Below are positions 8,274 to 15,869 of a stretch of DNA of 47,605 nucleotides, piece by piece (position 1 is the stretch's first letter; each line of letters starts with the position of its first letter). Source of the stretch: Actinomycetota bacterium (lineage in GTDB: Bacteria; Actinomycetota; Thermoleophilia; Gaiellales; Gaiellaceae); assembly GCA_005884575.1 (NCBI GenBank), contig VAWW01000048.1, forward strand, positions 1 to 47,605. Direction: 5' to 3'. The notes under the pieces were generated by a model that searched no databases, had not been told where the DNA came from, and saw only the letters and a program-made list of their open reading frames with translations. The translations under genes and the position numbers were made by a program.

Positions 8274-9247
8274 TCCGCCCGGCCACTCCAGACGACCTGC
8301 CGGCGCTGCAGACGCTGTGGCGCGACTTCTACGCCGAGGTTCCGGAGCCGGACTACGTCGGCGTCGATCTCGATCAGGAGTCGGCCGAGATCGAAGATTT
8401 GGTCCGCGACGAGGTCGCGATCCTCGCCGAGGAGGACGGGGAGCTCGTCGGCTTCGCGCTCGCGGAGATGTACTCCGAGCACCTCGGATTCGTCACCGAC
8501 CTGTACGTGTCGCCCTCGGCGCGCGGTCGCGGTCTCGCCGCCGACCTGGTGCGCGAGACGGCTGCGCGTTTGCGCGAGCGCGGGGCGACGCACGTTCGGC
8601 TCGAGGTCATGGACTCGAACACGGACGCGCGGGCGATCTACGAACGCTGGGGCTTCCGGCCGGTCGAGCTGAAGCTCGACGTCGACCTCGACGCGCTCGA
8701 GCGGCGGCTCGCCGGACCGGGGCGAGGCCGGTCGTTCGGCTCGGTGCACGTCCAGACCGACGACCGCGCGGCGGTCGAGCGCGCAGTTGCGAAGCAGCTT
8801 CCGCGCCTGGGCCGCTCCGCCGGAACGGAGATCTCGGAGCCGCGGAACGGCTGGATCGCCGTCTACGACGAGCTCGCCGACCGCGATCCGAAGATCCTGC
8901 AGCGCCTCGCCCGCGAGCTCTCGCTCGCGATCGCCGTGCCGACGCTCTCGATCGGCGTCGAGCACGGCGAGGTCGTCCGCTATTCGCTCTACGACCGCGG
9001 CGGCGCCGTCGACGAGTACCTCTCCGTCCCGGAGTACTACGGTCCTTTGCCGCCCGGCGACGTCGTCGCACTCGGCGCGAATCCCACGGTGCTGGCGCGT
9101 CTCACCGGAGCCGACCCGGCGCACATCCGCGTGGTCGCGCTGACGGGCAAGGCGCCGGACGAGCTGCCGCCGGCCGAGGAGATCCTCCGCGAGCTCGCAG
9201 CGGCGGTCGGCCTCGAAGGCGCCGAGCGCGGATGGATAGAGTCGTAG
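8270..9247 (+). CDS. GNAT acetyltransferase with extra C-terminal domain
   Basis: Residues 1-145 form a GNAT N-acetyltransferase: IRPATPDDLPAL start, DLYVSPSARGRGLAADLV as the acetyl-CoA pyrophosphate loop (about 82-99), and DARAIYERWGF near 125-135. Residues 150-325 form a second alpha/beta domain I do not recognise, with VHVQTDD, SIGVEHGEVVRYSLYD, EYLSVPEYYG and a helical end. The acceptor substrate is unknown. GTG at 8270 overlaps the alkA-like stop by 4 nt. The GST gene follows after 4 nt, so the run 7467-10612 is probably one operon. Confidence 0.82.
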   Translation: MIRPATPDDLPALQTLWRDFYAEVPEPDYVGVDLDQESAEIEDLVRDEVAILAEEDGELVGFALAEMYSEHLGFVTDLYVSPSARGRGLAADLVRETAARLRERGATHVRLEVMDSNTDARAIYERWGFRPVELKLDVDLDALERRLAGPGRGRSFGSVHVQTDDRAAVERAVAKQLPRLGRSAGTEISEPRNGWIAVYDELADRDPKILQRLARELSLAIAVPTLSIGVEHGEVVRYSLYDRGGAVDEYLSVPEYYGPLPPGDVVALGANPTVLARLTGADPAHIRVVALTGKAPDELPPAEEILRELAAAVGLEGAERGWIES

Positions 9248-9251
9248 AACG

Positions 9252-9827
9252 ATGCTGACGCTGTACGACGCCGCCCGCTGCCCTTACTGCGCCCGCGTGC
9301 GCATCGTCCTCGCCGAGAAGGGGGTCGAGTTCGAGACCGTCGAGATCGACCTCGACGACCGGCCCGCCTGGATCTACGAGAAGAACGTGACCGGTCGCGT
9401 CCCCGTGCTCGAGGAGGACGCGTTCGTTCTGCCCGAGTCGGCCGTGATCATGGAGTACCTCGAGGAGCGGTACCTCGAGCCGCCTCTGCTACCGGCGGAT
9501 GCGGCGGCCCGCGCGCTCGCGCGGGTGGAGATCTTCCGCTTCGACCGGCTCAGCACGCCGTACTACGCGGTGCGCCGCGGCGACGAGAGCGCGCGGCCGA
9601 GGCTGGAGCGTGCGCTGGCGGAGCTGGACGCGCTCCTGGAGGCGCAGCCGTTCCTGACCGGCGGCGAGTACGGGCTCGCCGACATCGCGTACGTGCCGTG
9701 GATCTTTCGCGCGCGGTCGCAGCTCGGCCTCGATCTCGAGCCGTGGCCGGCGGTCGTCGAGTGGGTCGGGCGGCTGCAGGAGCGACCTGCAGTCGCCGCC
9801 GAATCGGAGCTCGTCGCCGCACTGTGA
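9252..9827 (+). CDS. Glutathione S-transferase family protein
   Basis: A 191-residue GST-fold protein. The N-terminal thioredoxin-like domain (1-78) has CPYC at 10-13, GRVPVLEED with the cis-proline, and ESAVIMEYLEERY, the family's glutathione-contact segment. The C-terminal helical domain spans about 85-190 (GGEYGLADIAYVPW). The Cys-Pro-Tyr-Cys pair suggests an omega/glutaredoxin-like thiol transferase chemistry rather than a classical transferase. Most actinobacteria lack glutathione, so the physiological thiol is uncertain. A maleylacetoacetate isomerase role alongside hpd and hmgA is conceivable but not supported by a specific motif. Confidence 0.85.
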   Translation: MLTLYDAARCPYCARVRIVLAEKGVEFETVEIDLDDRPAWIYEKNVTGRVPVLEEDAFVLPESAVIMEYLEERYLEPPLLPADAAARALARVEIFRFDRLSTPYYAVRRGDESARPRLERALAELDALLEAQPFLTGGEYGLADIAYVPWIFRARSQLGLDLEPWPAVVEWVGRLQERPAVAAESELVAAL

Positions 9828-10612
9828 TTCTGCCGTCGGTCGTCGACTCCGCCTGGCTCCGCGAGCACCTGGACGAGCCGGATCTCGTCGTCGGCGACGT
9901 GCGCGGCCCGAACGCACACAGCCGCGGTCACATCCCCGGGTCGCGTCCGCTCGTGCTCGGCTCACCGATGCCGGCGAGCGACGAGGAGTCGCTGCGCGAG
10001 TTCGCGCGGGAGATCCAGCTCCGGCTGCGTCGGCACGGGATCACGGGCGAGGAGCGGCTCGTGCTGTACGACCGCGGCGACGGGGTCGGGGCGATGCCGG
10101 CCGCGCAGCTCGCCGAGCTCGCCGGCCACCGGCACGTCGCGATCCTCGTCGGCGGCATCGCGGCCTGGACGGGCGGGCTCGAGGAGGGGCCGGTCGAGCT
10201 CGAGCCCGTGCGGGAGACGTTGCTCGAGCCGCAGCTCGACGCGATGCCGACGCGCGGGGAAATCGCGGAGCGGCTGCAGGATCCCGACCTGACGATCCTC
10301 GACGTGCGCCGGCCCGAGGAGTTCTCCGGCAAGCACGGGTCACCGTGCGACCCGCGGCAGGGTCACATCCCGGGCGCGCGGCACCTCGAGGTGTCGCAGC
10401 TCTTCGCCGGGCCCGGGCAGCCGCAGCCGCCGGAGCGGATCCGCGAGCTCGTCGGGCTGCCGGAGGGCGCGGAGATCGTCGCGTACTGCCACTCCGGCTC
10501 GCGTTCGGCGCTGGCGACGCTGGCGCTCCGCACGGCCGGCTACCGCGCGCGGAACTACGCCGGCTCGTGGCACGAGTGGTCGCGCCACGACGAGCTGCCG
10601 ATGCAGCGCTGA
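9824..10612 (+). CDS. Thiosulfate sulfurtransferase (double rhodanese)
   Basis: A two-domain rhodanese of 262 residues that moves sulfane sulfur from thiosulfate or mercaptopyruvate to a thiol or cyanide acceptor. Domain 1 (about 5-125) keeps the GHIPGS motif but has YDRGDG where a catalytic Cys would be, as is normal for the inactive first domain. Domain 2 (145-260) has LDVRRPEEF, GHIPGARH and the active-site loop CHSGSRS with Cys222. GTG at 9824 overlaps the GST stop by 4 nt. It is the last gene of the run, followed by a convergent gene. Confidence 0.9.
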   Translation: MILPSVVDSAWLREHLDEPDLVVGDVRGPNAHSRGHIPGSRPLVLGSPMPASDEESLREFAREIQLRLRRHGITGEERLVLYDRGDGVGAMPAAQLAELAGHRHVAILVGGIAAWTGGLEEGPVELEPVRETLLEPQLDAMPTRGEIAERLQDPDLTILDVRRPEEFSGKHGSPCDPRQGHIPGARHLEVSQLFAGPGQPQPPERIRELVGLPEGAEIVAYCHSGSRSALATLALRTAGYRARNYAGSWHEWSRHDELPMQR

Positions 10613-10818
10613 CGAAAGTTCCCCCGTTCGGGGTAGGCCGCGCAGTCCCGCTTCGACGATAACTAGAGACAACAATCGGGACGGGAAGGTGTGGGATGCC
10701 GCCGCAGAACCACGCCGAGAAGCTCGCCAGCACCCTGACCCGATTCTGCGGCGCGGCTCTGGTTCTCCGCCATCTCACCCGGGGCCGCGTCGCACCTTTT
10801 CCGGGCGTTTGTCGTGCT
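10613..10818. other. Unassigned 206-nt gap with inverted repeats
   Basis: The gap between two convergent genes holds a short CCCC/GGGG hairpin near 10622, a 10-bp inverted repeat (CGCCGCAGAA at 10700-10709 with its complement at 10744-10753), and an AT-richer stretch around 10660-10678 (ATAACTAGAGACAACAAT). A short frame starts at 10696 after a GGGAAGGTG-like site, but it runs into the antisense of the next gene and has no recognisable product. It may hold a small RNA or terminators; I cannot assign it. Confidence 0.35.
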
Positions 10819-11520
10819 CTACGCCGCGGCGCGCGCCCGCTCTGCGATCGCGCAGAACGCGTCGCACAACGTGCGCCCGAGCTCGTTCCACTGCTCGATG
10901 CGCGGGCGCGTCTCCGCGAGCAGCTTCTCCGCGTCCGGCGGCGGGTCCTCCGGGTCGACGCACCAGCCTTCGATCTGGGCCAGCGTCACCTCGGGGTGGA
11001 ACTGGACGCCCCAAACGCGCTCGCCGAGCCGCAGCCCCTGGATGCAGTTGTCATTGCATGCGAGCTCCCGCGCCCCGGCCGGCAGGCCATGCGTGTAGTA
11101 GTGCCACTGGAACGCCTCGAAGCGCGCCGGCAGGCGGCCGAGGACCGGATCGTCGAGCCCGGCCTCCGTGAGCTCGACCTCGTACCAGCCGATCTCCGGC
11201 TCGGGTGCCGGCCCGACCCACGAATGCGCGGCTTTCGCGATCAGCTGCGCGCCGAGGCAGATGCCGAGCGTCGGCGTGCCGAGGTCGATGAGGCGCTGCA
11301 GGAAGAAGTTCTCCTCGCGCAGCCACGGATGGCGATCGTCCTGGTCGGCGTGCATTGCGCCGCCGAAGATCAGCACCGCGCCGTAGGAGTCGAGCGGGCG
11401 CGGCAGCGGGTTGCCCCACGCGAGGCTCCACTCGTCGAGGCGGTGCCCGCGGGCCTCGACGGTCTCCCCGAAGATGCCGGCGCGAGCGTTGCCGCCGTGG
11501 ATGAGCGAGAGGACGTCCAT
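10819..11520 (-). CDS. Class I glutamine amidotransferase-like protein
   Basis: A single-domain GATase of 233 residues that would hydrolyse glutamine and pass ammonia to a partner, or act as a peptidase-like relative. The catalytic triad is in place: Cys88 in LGICLGAQ, His175 and Glu177 in FHPEV. The early HGGNARAGIFGET and IFGGAMHADQ motifs fit the stand-alone GuaA-like amidotransferase subfamily. ATG at 11520 is chosen because TAGACT lies 7 nt upstream, and the longer frame to 11565 would overlap the upstream gene. It is downstream of DUF72 on the same strand, but with its own promoter box. Confidence 0.85.
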   Translation of the reverse strand: MDVLSLIHGGNARAGIFGETVEARGHRLDEWSLAWGNPLPRPLDSYGAVLIFGGAMHADQDDRHPWLREENFFLQRLIDLGTPTLGICLGAQLIAKAAHSWVGPAPEPEIGWYEVELTEAGLDDPVLGRLPARFEAFQWHYYTHGLPAGARELACNDNCIQGLRLGERVWGVQFHPEVTLAQIEGWCVDPEDPPPDAEKLLAETRPRIEQWNELGRTLCDAFCAIAERARAAA

Positions 11521-11527
11521 CACTCCG

Positions 11528-11533
11528 AGTCTA
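11528..11533 (-). promoter_or_regulatory. Leaderless -10 box for amidotransferase gene
   Basis: On the minus strand TAGACT lies 7 nt before the ATG at 11520. Its TAG is the stop codon of the DUF72 gene. Confidence 0.5.
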
Positions 11534-12475
11534 CTCACCGCCCGTCGCGGGAATCCCCGCCGCATCGAGCAGCCGCCGCAGCTGCGCGGCGTTCCACGCC
11601 GCTTGCGACACGCGGCCGGGACCGCCGCGCGGATCGGGTGAGCTCGCGTTGTTGTTGAAGAACGCGAACGCCTGCTCGGACTGCTGCGCGAGCTCCTTCA
11701 GCGGCTCGATCCACTCGGCGAGCTCCTCGTCGGAGTAGAGGTAGTCGAAGCGCTCGGCCGCACTGCCGCCGCGCAGGTTCCACGTCGCGAGATTGCGCCC
11801 GTGGAATCGGACGTACGCGATCGGTCCCGTCACCGCCGGCACCGACGGCACGAGGTTCTTCGCCGTCTCGGAGCGCGGCGCGTCGACGGTGACGTAGTTG
11901 GCGCCGATTCGTTCGAGGAACGCGAACGTCTCTGCGCGCGCGTCCTCGTCCAGCCAGCTGCGGTGACGGAACTCGACGAGCATGTCGTCGTCGCCGAGCT
12001 GCTCACGCGCCCACTCGAGGTACTCGAGCGACGACTCCTTCAGCACGATGTACGGCGGCAGCTGGAAGAGGATGCCGCCGAGCTTGCCGTCGGCGCGCAA
12101 GGGCTCGAGCGACTCGAGAAAGCGGCGGAACACCTCGGCGCGAACCTCACGCGACGGCCGATCGACCCGACCGCGGTCGTCGGCCTGCGCCGCGTCGCGC
12201 AGGTCGGGCGGAAGCACGTCGATCTTCACCGGATGGCGCGTCATCATCGCGAACGCCTTCACGTGCATCGTGAAGCTCCGCGGCGTCCGCTCAGCCCAGC
12301 CCTCGACCATCGATTCGGACGGAAGTCGGTAGTACGTCGAGTCGACCTCGACCGTGTCGAAGTGCTGTGCGTAGTACGCGAGCCGTTCCTTCGGCGGCAC
12401 GCCCTTCGGATAGAAGTACTTCGAGAGCGCCTCGTCGGCCCACGAGCAGGTGCCGATGCGAACGGTTGCTGCCAC
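11531..12475 (-). CDS. DUF72 / YecE family protein
   Basis: A 314-residue TIM-barrel-like protein of the DUF72 (YecE) family. Diagnostic stretches are RIGTCSWADEALSKYFYP at the N-terminus, FDTVEVDSTYYRLPS near 40-55, LGGILFQLPPYI, VEFRHRSW, and a C-terminal YLYSDEELAEW...FAFFNNN. The family has no well-established enzyme activity. GTG at 12475 follows TATCTT by 6 nt. The gene heads a two-gene minus-strand unit with the amidotransferase and lies just beyond the terminator of the exported protein gene. Confidence 0.9.
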   Translation of the reverse strand: MAATVRIGTCSWADEALSKYFYPKGVPPKERLAYYAQHFDTVEVDSTYYRLPSESMVEGWAERTPRSFTMHVKAFAMMTRHPVKIDVLPPDLRDAAQADDRGRVDRPSREVRAEVFRRFLESLEPLRADGKLGGILFQLPPYIVLKESSLEYLEWAREQLGDDDMLVEFRHRSWLDEDARAETFAFLERIGANYVTVDAPRSETAKNLVPSVPAVTGPIAYVRFHGRNLATWNLRGGSAAERFDYLYSDEELAEWIEPLKELAQQSEQAFAFFNNNASSPDPRGGPGRVSQAAWNAAQLRRLLDAAGIPATGGE

Positions 12476-12481
12476 CTCGAG

Positions 12482-12487
12482 AAGATA
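12482..12487 (-). promoter_or_regulatory. Leaderless -10 box for DUF72 gene
   Basis: On the minus strand TATCTT lies 6 nt before the GTG at 12475, directly after the hairpin that ends the previous gene. Confidence 0.5.
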
Positions 12488-12491
12488 GTGA

Positions 12492-12514
12492 AAGGGGCCC
12501 GAAGCGGGCCCCTT
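12492..12514 (-). terminator. Strong hairpin terminator
   Basis: A perfect 10-bp inverted repeat (AAGGGGCCCG with its complement, 3-nt loop) lies 3 nt after the stop of the exported protein gene at 12518. On the minus strand the stem is followed by only a short T run (TTTC), so termination may be partial. Confidence 0.65.
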
Positions 12515-12517
12515 CCC

Positions 12518-13570
12518 TCAGGACCTGATGCGGATCACCTGGCTCGCCGCGGCCCAGCCGCCGAACGTCGAGCTGGCGCAGCGGACGCCTGCGCTCGGAA
12601 CGCTCGTGTCGGTGCAGCCCGCCGAGTTGTCACTCTCGTCGACAGTGACCCGCGTCTGGAAGTACGTCGTCTTCTTTTTCGCGAGCTTGCCGGAGAACGA
12701 ATACGCGCCGGTTGCAGTCGCCGTCTTCGACGCCGCCTTGACGACCTGAGCCGTCGCGCCGCGGTAGAGCGAAACCGTGGCGCCTGCGGCAGGGGTCGAC
12801 CCAGCCTTCGCCACGCCGCTCACGGTGTACTTGCGCTTCTTCACGGCGGCCCTGATCGAGATCGTGCCGGGGAGGCCGAGGAACGACCGGGCCTCGACCG
12901 TGCCGGCTGCATTCGGGACACCCGCGCTCGGCGTGTACGGCGTGAAGAGCGAACGCCAAACGTATGTACCGGCGCTCGCAGGCAGCGTGATTGCGGAGTC
13001 GACCGTGAAGTTCGCGTCGAGCAACTGGGCTCCGAAGGGTGCATGGTTCGGCGAGCCCACCGGCGTGTCCGGAGCCGAGAAGCACGCGACCAGCTTGTAC
13101 GCGCCGAGTCCCGCCTGCGTCCCGGTCGTCGGGTCGACGTAGATCGGGACGGCAATCGTCTGCCCGGCGACCGACAGGTTCAGGAGCCAGACGGCGAAGT
13201 GCGTCCCCGGCGAGCACTGGTTGTTCGGCGGGCCGACGTACTGCGCCGGGTCCGCCGCGACAACAGTTCCCTCGAGCGGCAGCGTCAGACCGGTGTCGCG
13301 GGCGAAAACCGTGCCCGAAGCCTTGCCGAGCGTCGTGCTCGGCGGCGCGGCCGCGATCGTGTAGCCGGTCGGCGCGAAGATCTGGACCTGCGCCGTCGGG
13401 TCGTCCGTCTGCGCGACCTTCGCGTGGATCGTCGTCGGGTGCGCGCCGCCCGTTGCGACGGGGTGCGAGACCGCGATCGTCGGCGTGTACGCGGCGAGAG
13501 CGGACCCGGCGAGCGCGACCCCGGCGAGAGCTCCCGCGACGAGCGTCGCGAGTCTGAGCTTCGTGTTCAT
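12518..13570 (-). CDS. Exported beta-rich protein, unknown function
   Basis: A 350-residue secreted protein with no family I can name. It begins with a clear Sec signal peptide (MNTKLRLATLVAGALAGVALAGSALA). The body is rich in Thr, Ala, Gly and Pro in strand-forming patterns. The region from about 225 to 320 (TISIRAAVKKRKYTVSGVAKAGSTPAAGATVSLYRG...) looks like an Ig/carboxypeptidase-regulatory-like beta domain. Four Cys near the C-terminal half could form disulfides. ATG at 13570 is preferred over the frame to 13600 because AGGAGGG lies about 9 nt upstream. It has a leader of roughly 50 nt, unlike its leaderless neighbours. Confidence 0.75.
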   Translation of the reverse strand: MNTKLRLATLVAGALAGVALAGSALAAYTPTIAVSHPVATGGAHPTTIHAKVAQTDDPTAQVQIFAPTGYTIAAAPPSTTLGKASGTVFARDTGLTLPLEGTVVAADPAQYVGPPNNQCSPGTHFAVWLLNLSVAGQTIAVPIYVDPTTGTQAGLGAYKLVACFSAPDTPVGSPNHAPFGAQLLDANFTVDSAITLPASAGTYVWRSLFTPYTPSAGVPNAAGTVEARSFLGLPGTISIRAAVKKRKYTVSGVAKAGSTPAAGATVSLYRGATAQVVKAASKTATATGAYSFSGKLAKKKTTYFQTRVTVDESDNSAGCTDTSVPSAGVRCASSTFGGWAAASQVIRIRS

Positions 13571-13640
13571 CGAGTCGGTTCCCTCCTGGACGTGGTGCAT
13601 CCTGAGACGACGGCGGAGCGGAGGAGTTGAGCGTATCCGC

Positions 13641-15020
13641 TCATCGCGAGACCGGCACTCGCAGCACGGAGAGCGCGAGCGTCGCCGCGCCGACGGTCAG
13701 CGTCGCGCCCGGTTGGACGTCCGTCGCGTAGAGCAGGTTCGCGCGGTCCTGCGCCGTCGACGTCGCTGCGATCGTCAGCGTTAGCCGCGCGCCGCGCGGA
13801 ATTCGCACGGCCTGGTCGAGCAGGTGGACGTGGACGGTGCGCGGGCTCGCGCCGAGTGCCACCGGTGCGCCGCCGACGCTCACCACGGTGTCCCCGTAGG
13901 ACACCACCGCGACGACGTGGTCCCAGCCGGTCGTACTCGACGCGGTGAACGAAACGACGCTGTCGCCGAACGTCTCGCGCAGCCTCGGAAGGCGCACGAC
14001 CCGAGCGACCTTGCCGCCCTGCGCGATCGTGGTGCGTCCCGCGAAGCGGATGGTCAGTTGCTGCGTCGGCGGGAGCCTCCGGTAGGTCGCGACCCGGTCG
14101 GTCCACGGGTCCGCGGCGAGCAGGATCGGCGCGGTCTTCTCGACCCCGTTCGGGATGCCCTTCAGGTATCGGTCGAACCACAGGCGCACCTGCCCCGCGA
14201 GCACTGCCAATTCCTTCGGCGGGTTCGGCGACGGGTCATGGTCGAGGTCTCCCATGTAGAGCCGCTTCGGGCCGCCGAGCGCACGGTACGCGGCGATGCC
14301 CTGGTCGAGATCGAAGAGGAGGTCGTGCCGGCCCTGGACGACGAGCGTCGGGACGGTGATCCGCGGCAGCAGTCCGGCGACCGAGCGCGGTCCGGCGAGC
14401 GCATCGAGCGTCCCGCCCGCAAGCAGCGCGGGCAGGCCGGTCAGCAGCGCCGGCTCGTAGCGCTCCTGCGGCACGAGCTGGGAGAGATAGAGGACGAGCC
14501 CGGACTTCGCGAGGCCCTGCGGCGCGAGCGCCTCGCGGAGGCTCGTCCACGTGACCACCGGGACGATCGCCTTGAACGGCACGCCCGCGGCCGCCGCGTT
14601 CCACACCACGCCGCCGCCAAGGGAGACGCCGAGCGCTCCGATCGCGTCGGCGCGGACGCCGGGCTGCGACCCGAGCCAGTCGACGAGCTCCTGCGTGTCC
14701 TGCACGTCGCGCAGTCCGTCCAGTCCGAAGAGCCCGCCCGACTGTCCGTGGCCGCGCGCGTCGCACGCGAGCGCCGCGTAGCCCCCGAACGCCAACGTCT
14801 CAGCGTCGCCAGCCATGTCCTGCCGCTTGCCGCCGAGCCCGTGGAAGAGCATCACGCCCGGAACGCGGATCGCCTCGACGCCCTGCGGCGACCAGTACGT
14901 GCACGCGACCTGCACGCCATCCGACATCGTCAGCGTCACGTCCTGCGAGATGCCCTTCGCCGCGGCGGGCGCCGCCACGACGAGCGCGGTGGCGGCGGCG
15001 AGCAGGAGACGGCGGATCAT
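13641..15020 (-). CDS. Exported CocE/S15-like alpha/beta hydrolase
   Basis: A secreted hydrolase of 459 residues. Signal peptide residues 1-22 (MIRRLLLAAATALVVAAPAAAK). The alpha/beta-hydrolase core shows the HGLGG oxyanion region (60-64), the nucleophile Ser133 in GVSLGGG, an Asp in QGRHDLLFD and a His in GDLDHDPSP. From about 320 to 459 a beta jelly roll (ADPWTDRVATYRRLP... to VLRVPVSR) corresponds to the X-Pro dipeptidyl-peptidase C-terminal domain, so it belongs to the CocE/NonD or S15 group. Whether it is a peptidase or an esterase is open. ATG at 15020 is chosen for the signal peptide; the longer frame to 15161 runs antisense through murI. Confidence 0.85.
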   Translation of the reverse strand: MIRRLLLAAATALVVAAPAAAKGISQDVTLTMSDGVQVACTYWSPQGVEAIRVPGVMLFHGLGGKRQDMAGDAETLAFGGYAALACDARGHGQSGGLFGLDGLRDVQDTQELVDWLGSQPGVRADAIGALGVSLGGGVVWNAAAAGVPFKAIVPVVTWTSLREALAPQGLAKSGLVLYLSQLVPQERYEPALLTGLPALLAGGTLDALAGPRSVAGLLPRITVPTLVVQGRHDLLFDLDQGIAAYRALGGPKRLYMGDLDHDPSPNPPKELAVLAGQVRLWFDRYLKGIPNGVEKTAPILLAADPWTDRVATYRRLPPTQQLTIRFAGRTTIAQGGKVARVVRLPRLRETFGDSVVSFTASSTTGWDHVVAVVSYGDTVVSVGGAPVALGASPRTVHVHLLDQAVRIPRGARLTLTIAATSTAQDRANLLYATDVQPGATLTVGAATLALSVLRVPVSR

Positions 15021-15038
15021 GACATCAGCCAACGTACC

Positions 15039-15044
15039 TAGAAT
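15039..15044 (+). promoter_or_regulatory. Leaderless -10 box for murI
   Basis: TAGAAT lies 6 nt before the murI ATG at 15051. It is in a 30-nt divergent gap; on the other strand TACGTT (15036-15031) lies 10 nt before the hydrolase ATG. Confidence 0.5.
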
Positions 15045-15050
15045 CCGCCG

Positions 15051-15869
15051 ATGGACTCGAGGGCGGTCGGCGTATTCGACTCCGGCGTAGGCGGACTGAC
15101 CGTCCTGCACGAGTGTCTCGTCACGTTGCCGCACGAGAACTTCGTCTATCTCGGTGACCACGCGCGCCTACCGTACGGGCCGCGGCCGCTCGCGCAGGTG
15201 CGCGGGTTCGCGCGCGAGATCGGCGCGTTCCTGGAGCGGCTGGACGTCAAGCTGATCGTGGTCGCGTGCAACACCGCGACGTCGGCCGGCATCGCCGACC
15301 TGCAGCACGAGCTCTCGGTCCGGGTCGTTGGCGTGATCGCGCCCGAGGCGCACGCGGCGGTGCAGGCGACCCGGAATCGGCGGATCGGCCTGCTCGCGAC
15401 GGAGGCAACCGTCGAAGCCGGACGCTACGCGGAGCTGGTGCGGGCGCTCGACGCCGGCGCGGAGCTCGTCCCGGTCGCGTGCCCGCGGCTCGTGCCGTTG
15501 ATCGAGTCTGACGCGCCGTTCGAGGAGCTCGTCGACGCGGTGCGGGAGTACGCTGCGCCGCTGAAGCAGGCGAATGTCGACACGGCGATCCTCGGCTGTA
15601 CGCACTACCCGCTGATCCGTCCGGTCCTGCAGCGCGTCTTCGGCCGCGACGTCACGCTCGTTTTCTCCGCGGAGGAGACGGCGCGCGAAGTGGCGAAGAC
15701 GCTCGCGCGCAAGGGGATCGAGAACGACGCCGCGCGCGAGGGGAGCTACCGGTTCCTGACGACGGGCGATCCCGCGGCGTTCCGTGCTCAGGGCCGCCGC
15801 TTCCTGCAGCTGCCGATCGCCGAGGTCGAGCATGTCACGCTCGCCGCGCTCGCGGAGACCGCAGCGTGA
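15051..15869 (+). CDS. murI: Glutamate racemase
   Basis: Interconverts L- and D-glutamate for peptidoglycan; cytosolic, cofactor-independent. The 272 residues include the N-terminal [12 protein letters not shown] with Asp10 and Ser11. The two catalytic cysteines are Cys73 (VACNTATS) and Cys183 (LGCTHYPL), with the adjacent His and the PYGPR loop at 41-45. Length is normal. It is the first gene of murI-rph-mgtC-rdgB, a housekeeping cluster known in actinobacteria (without mgtC). The stop overlaps the rph start by 4 nt (GTGA). Confidence 0.96.
   Translation: MDSRAVGVFDSGVGGLTVLHECLVTLPHENFVYLGDHARLPYGPRPLAQVRGFAREIGAFLERLDVKLIVVACNTATSAGIADLQHELSVRVVGVIAPEAHAAVQATRNRRIGLLATEATVEAGRYAELVRALDAGAELVPVACPRLVPLIESDAPFEELVDAVREYAAPLKQANVDTAILGCTHYPLIRPVLQRVFGRDVTLVFSAEETAREVAKTLARKGIENDAAREGSYRFLTTGDPAAFRAQGRRFLQLPIAEVEHVTLAALAETAA

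Noticed and set aside
9252..9827. Assigning the GST as maleylacetoacetate isomerase of the homogentisate pathway
   Set aside because: The active site is CPYC and lacks the zeta-class SSCX motif; proximity to hmgA alone is not enough.
10696..11658. A 320-codon plus-strand frame opposite the amidotransferase
   Set aside because: Only its first 40 codons lie outside the antisense of a well-supported gene, and they show no recognisable protein.
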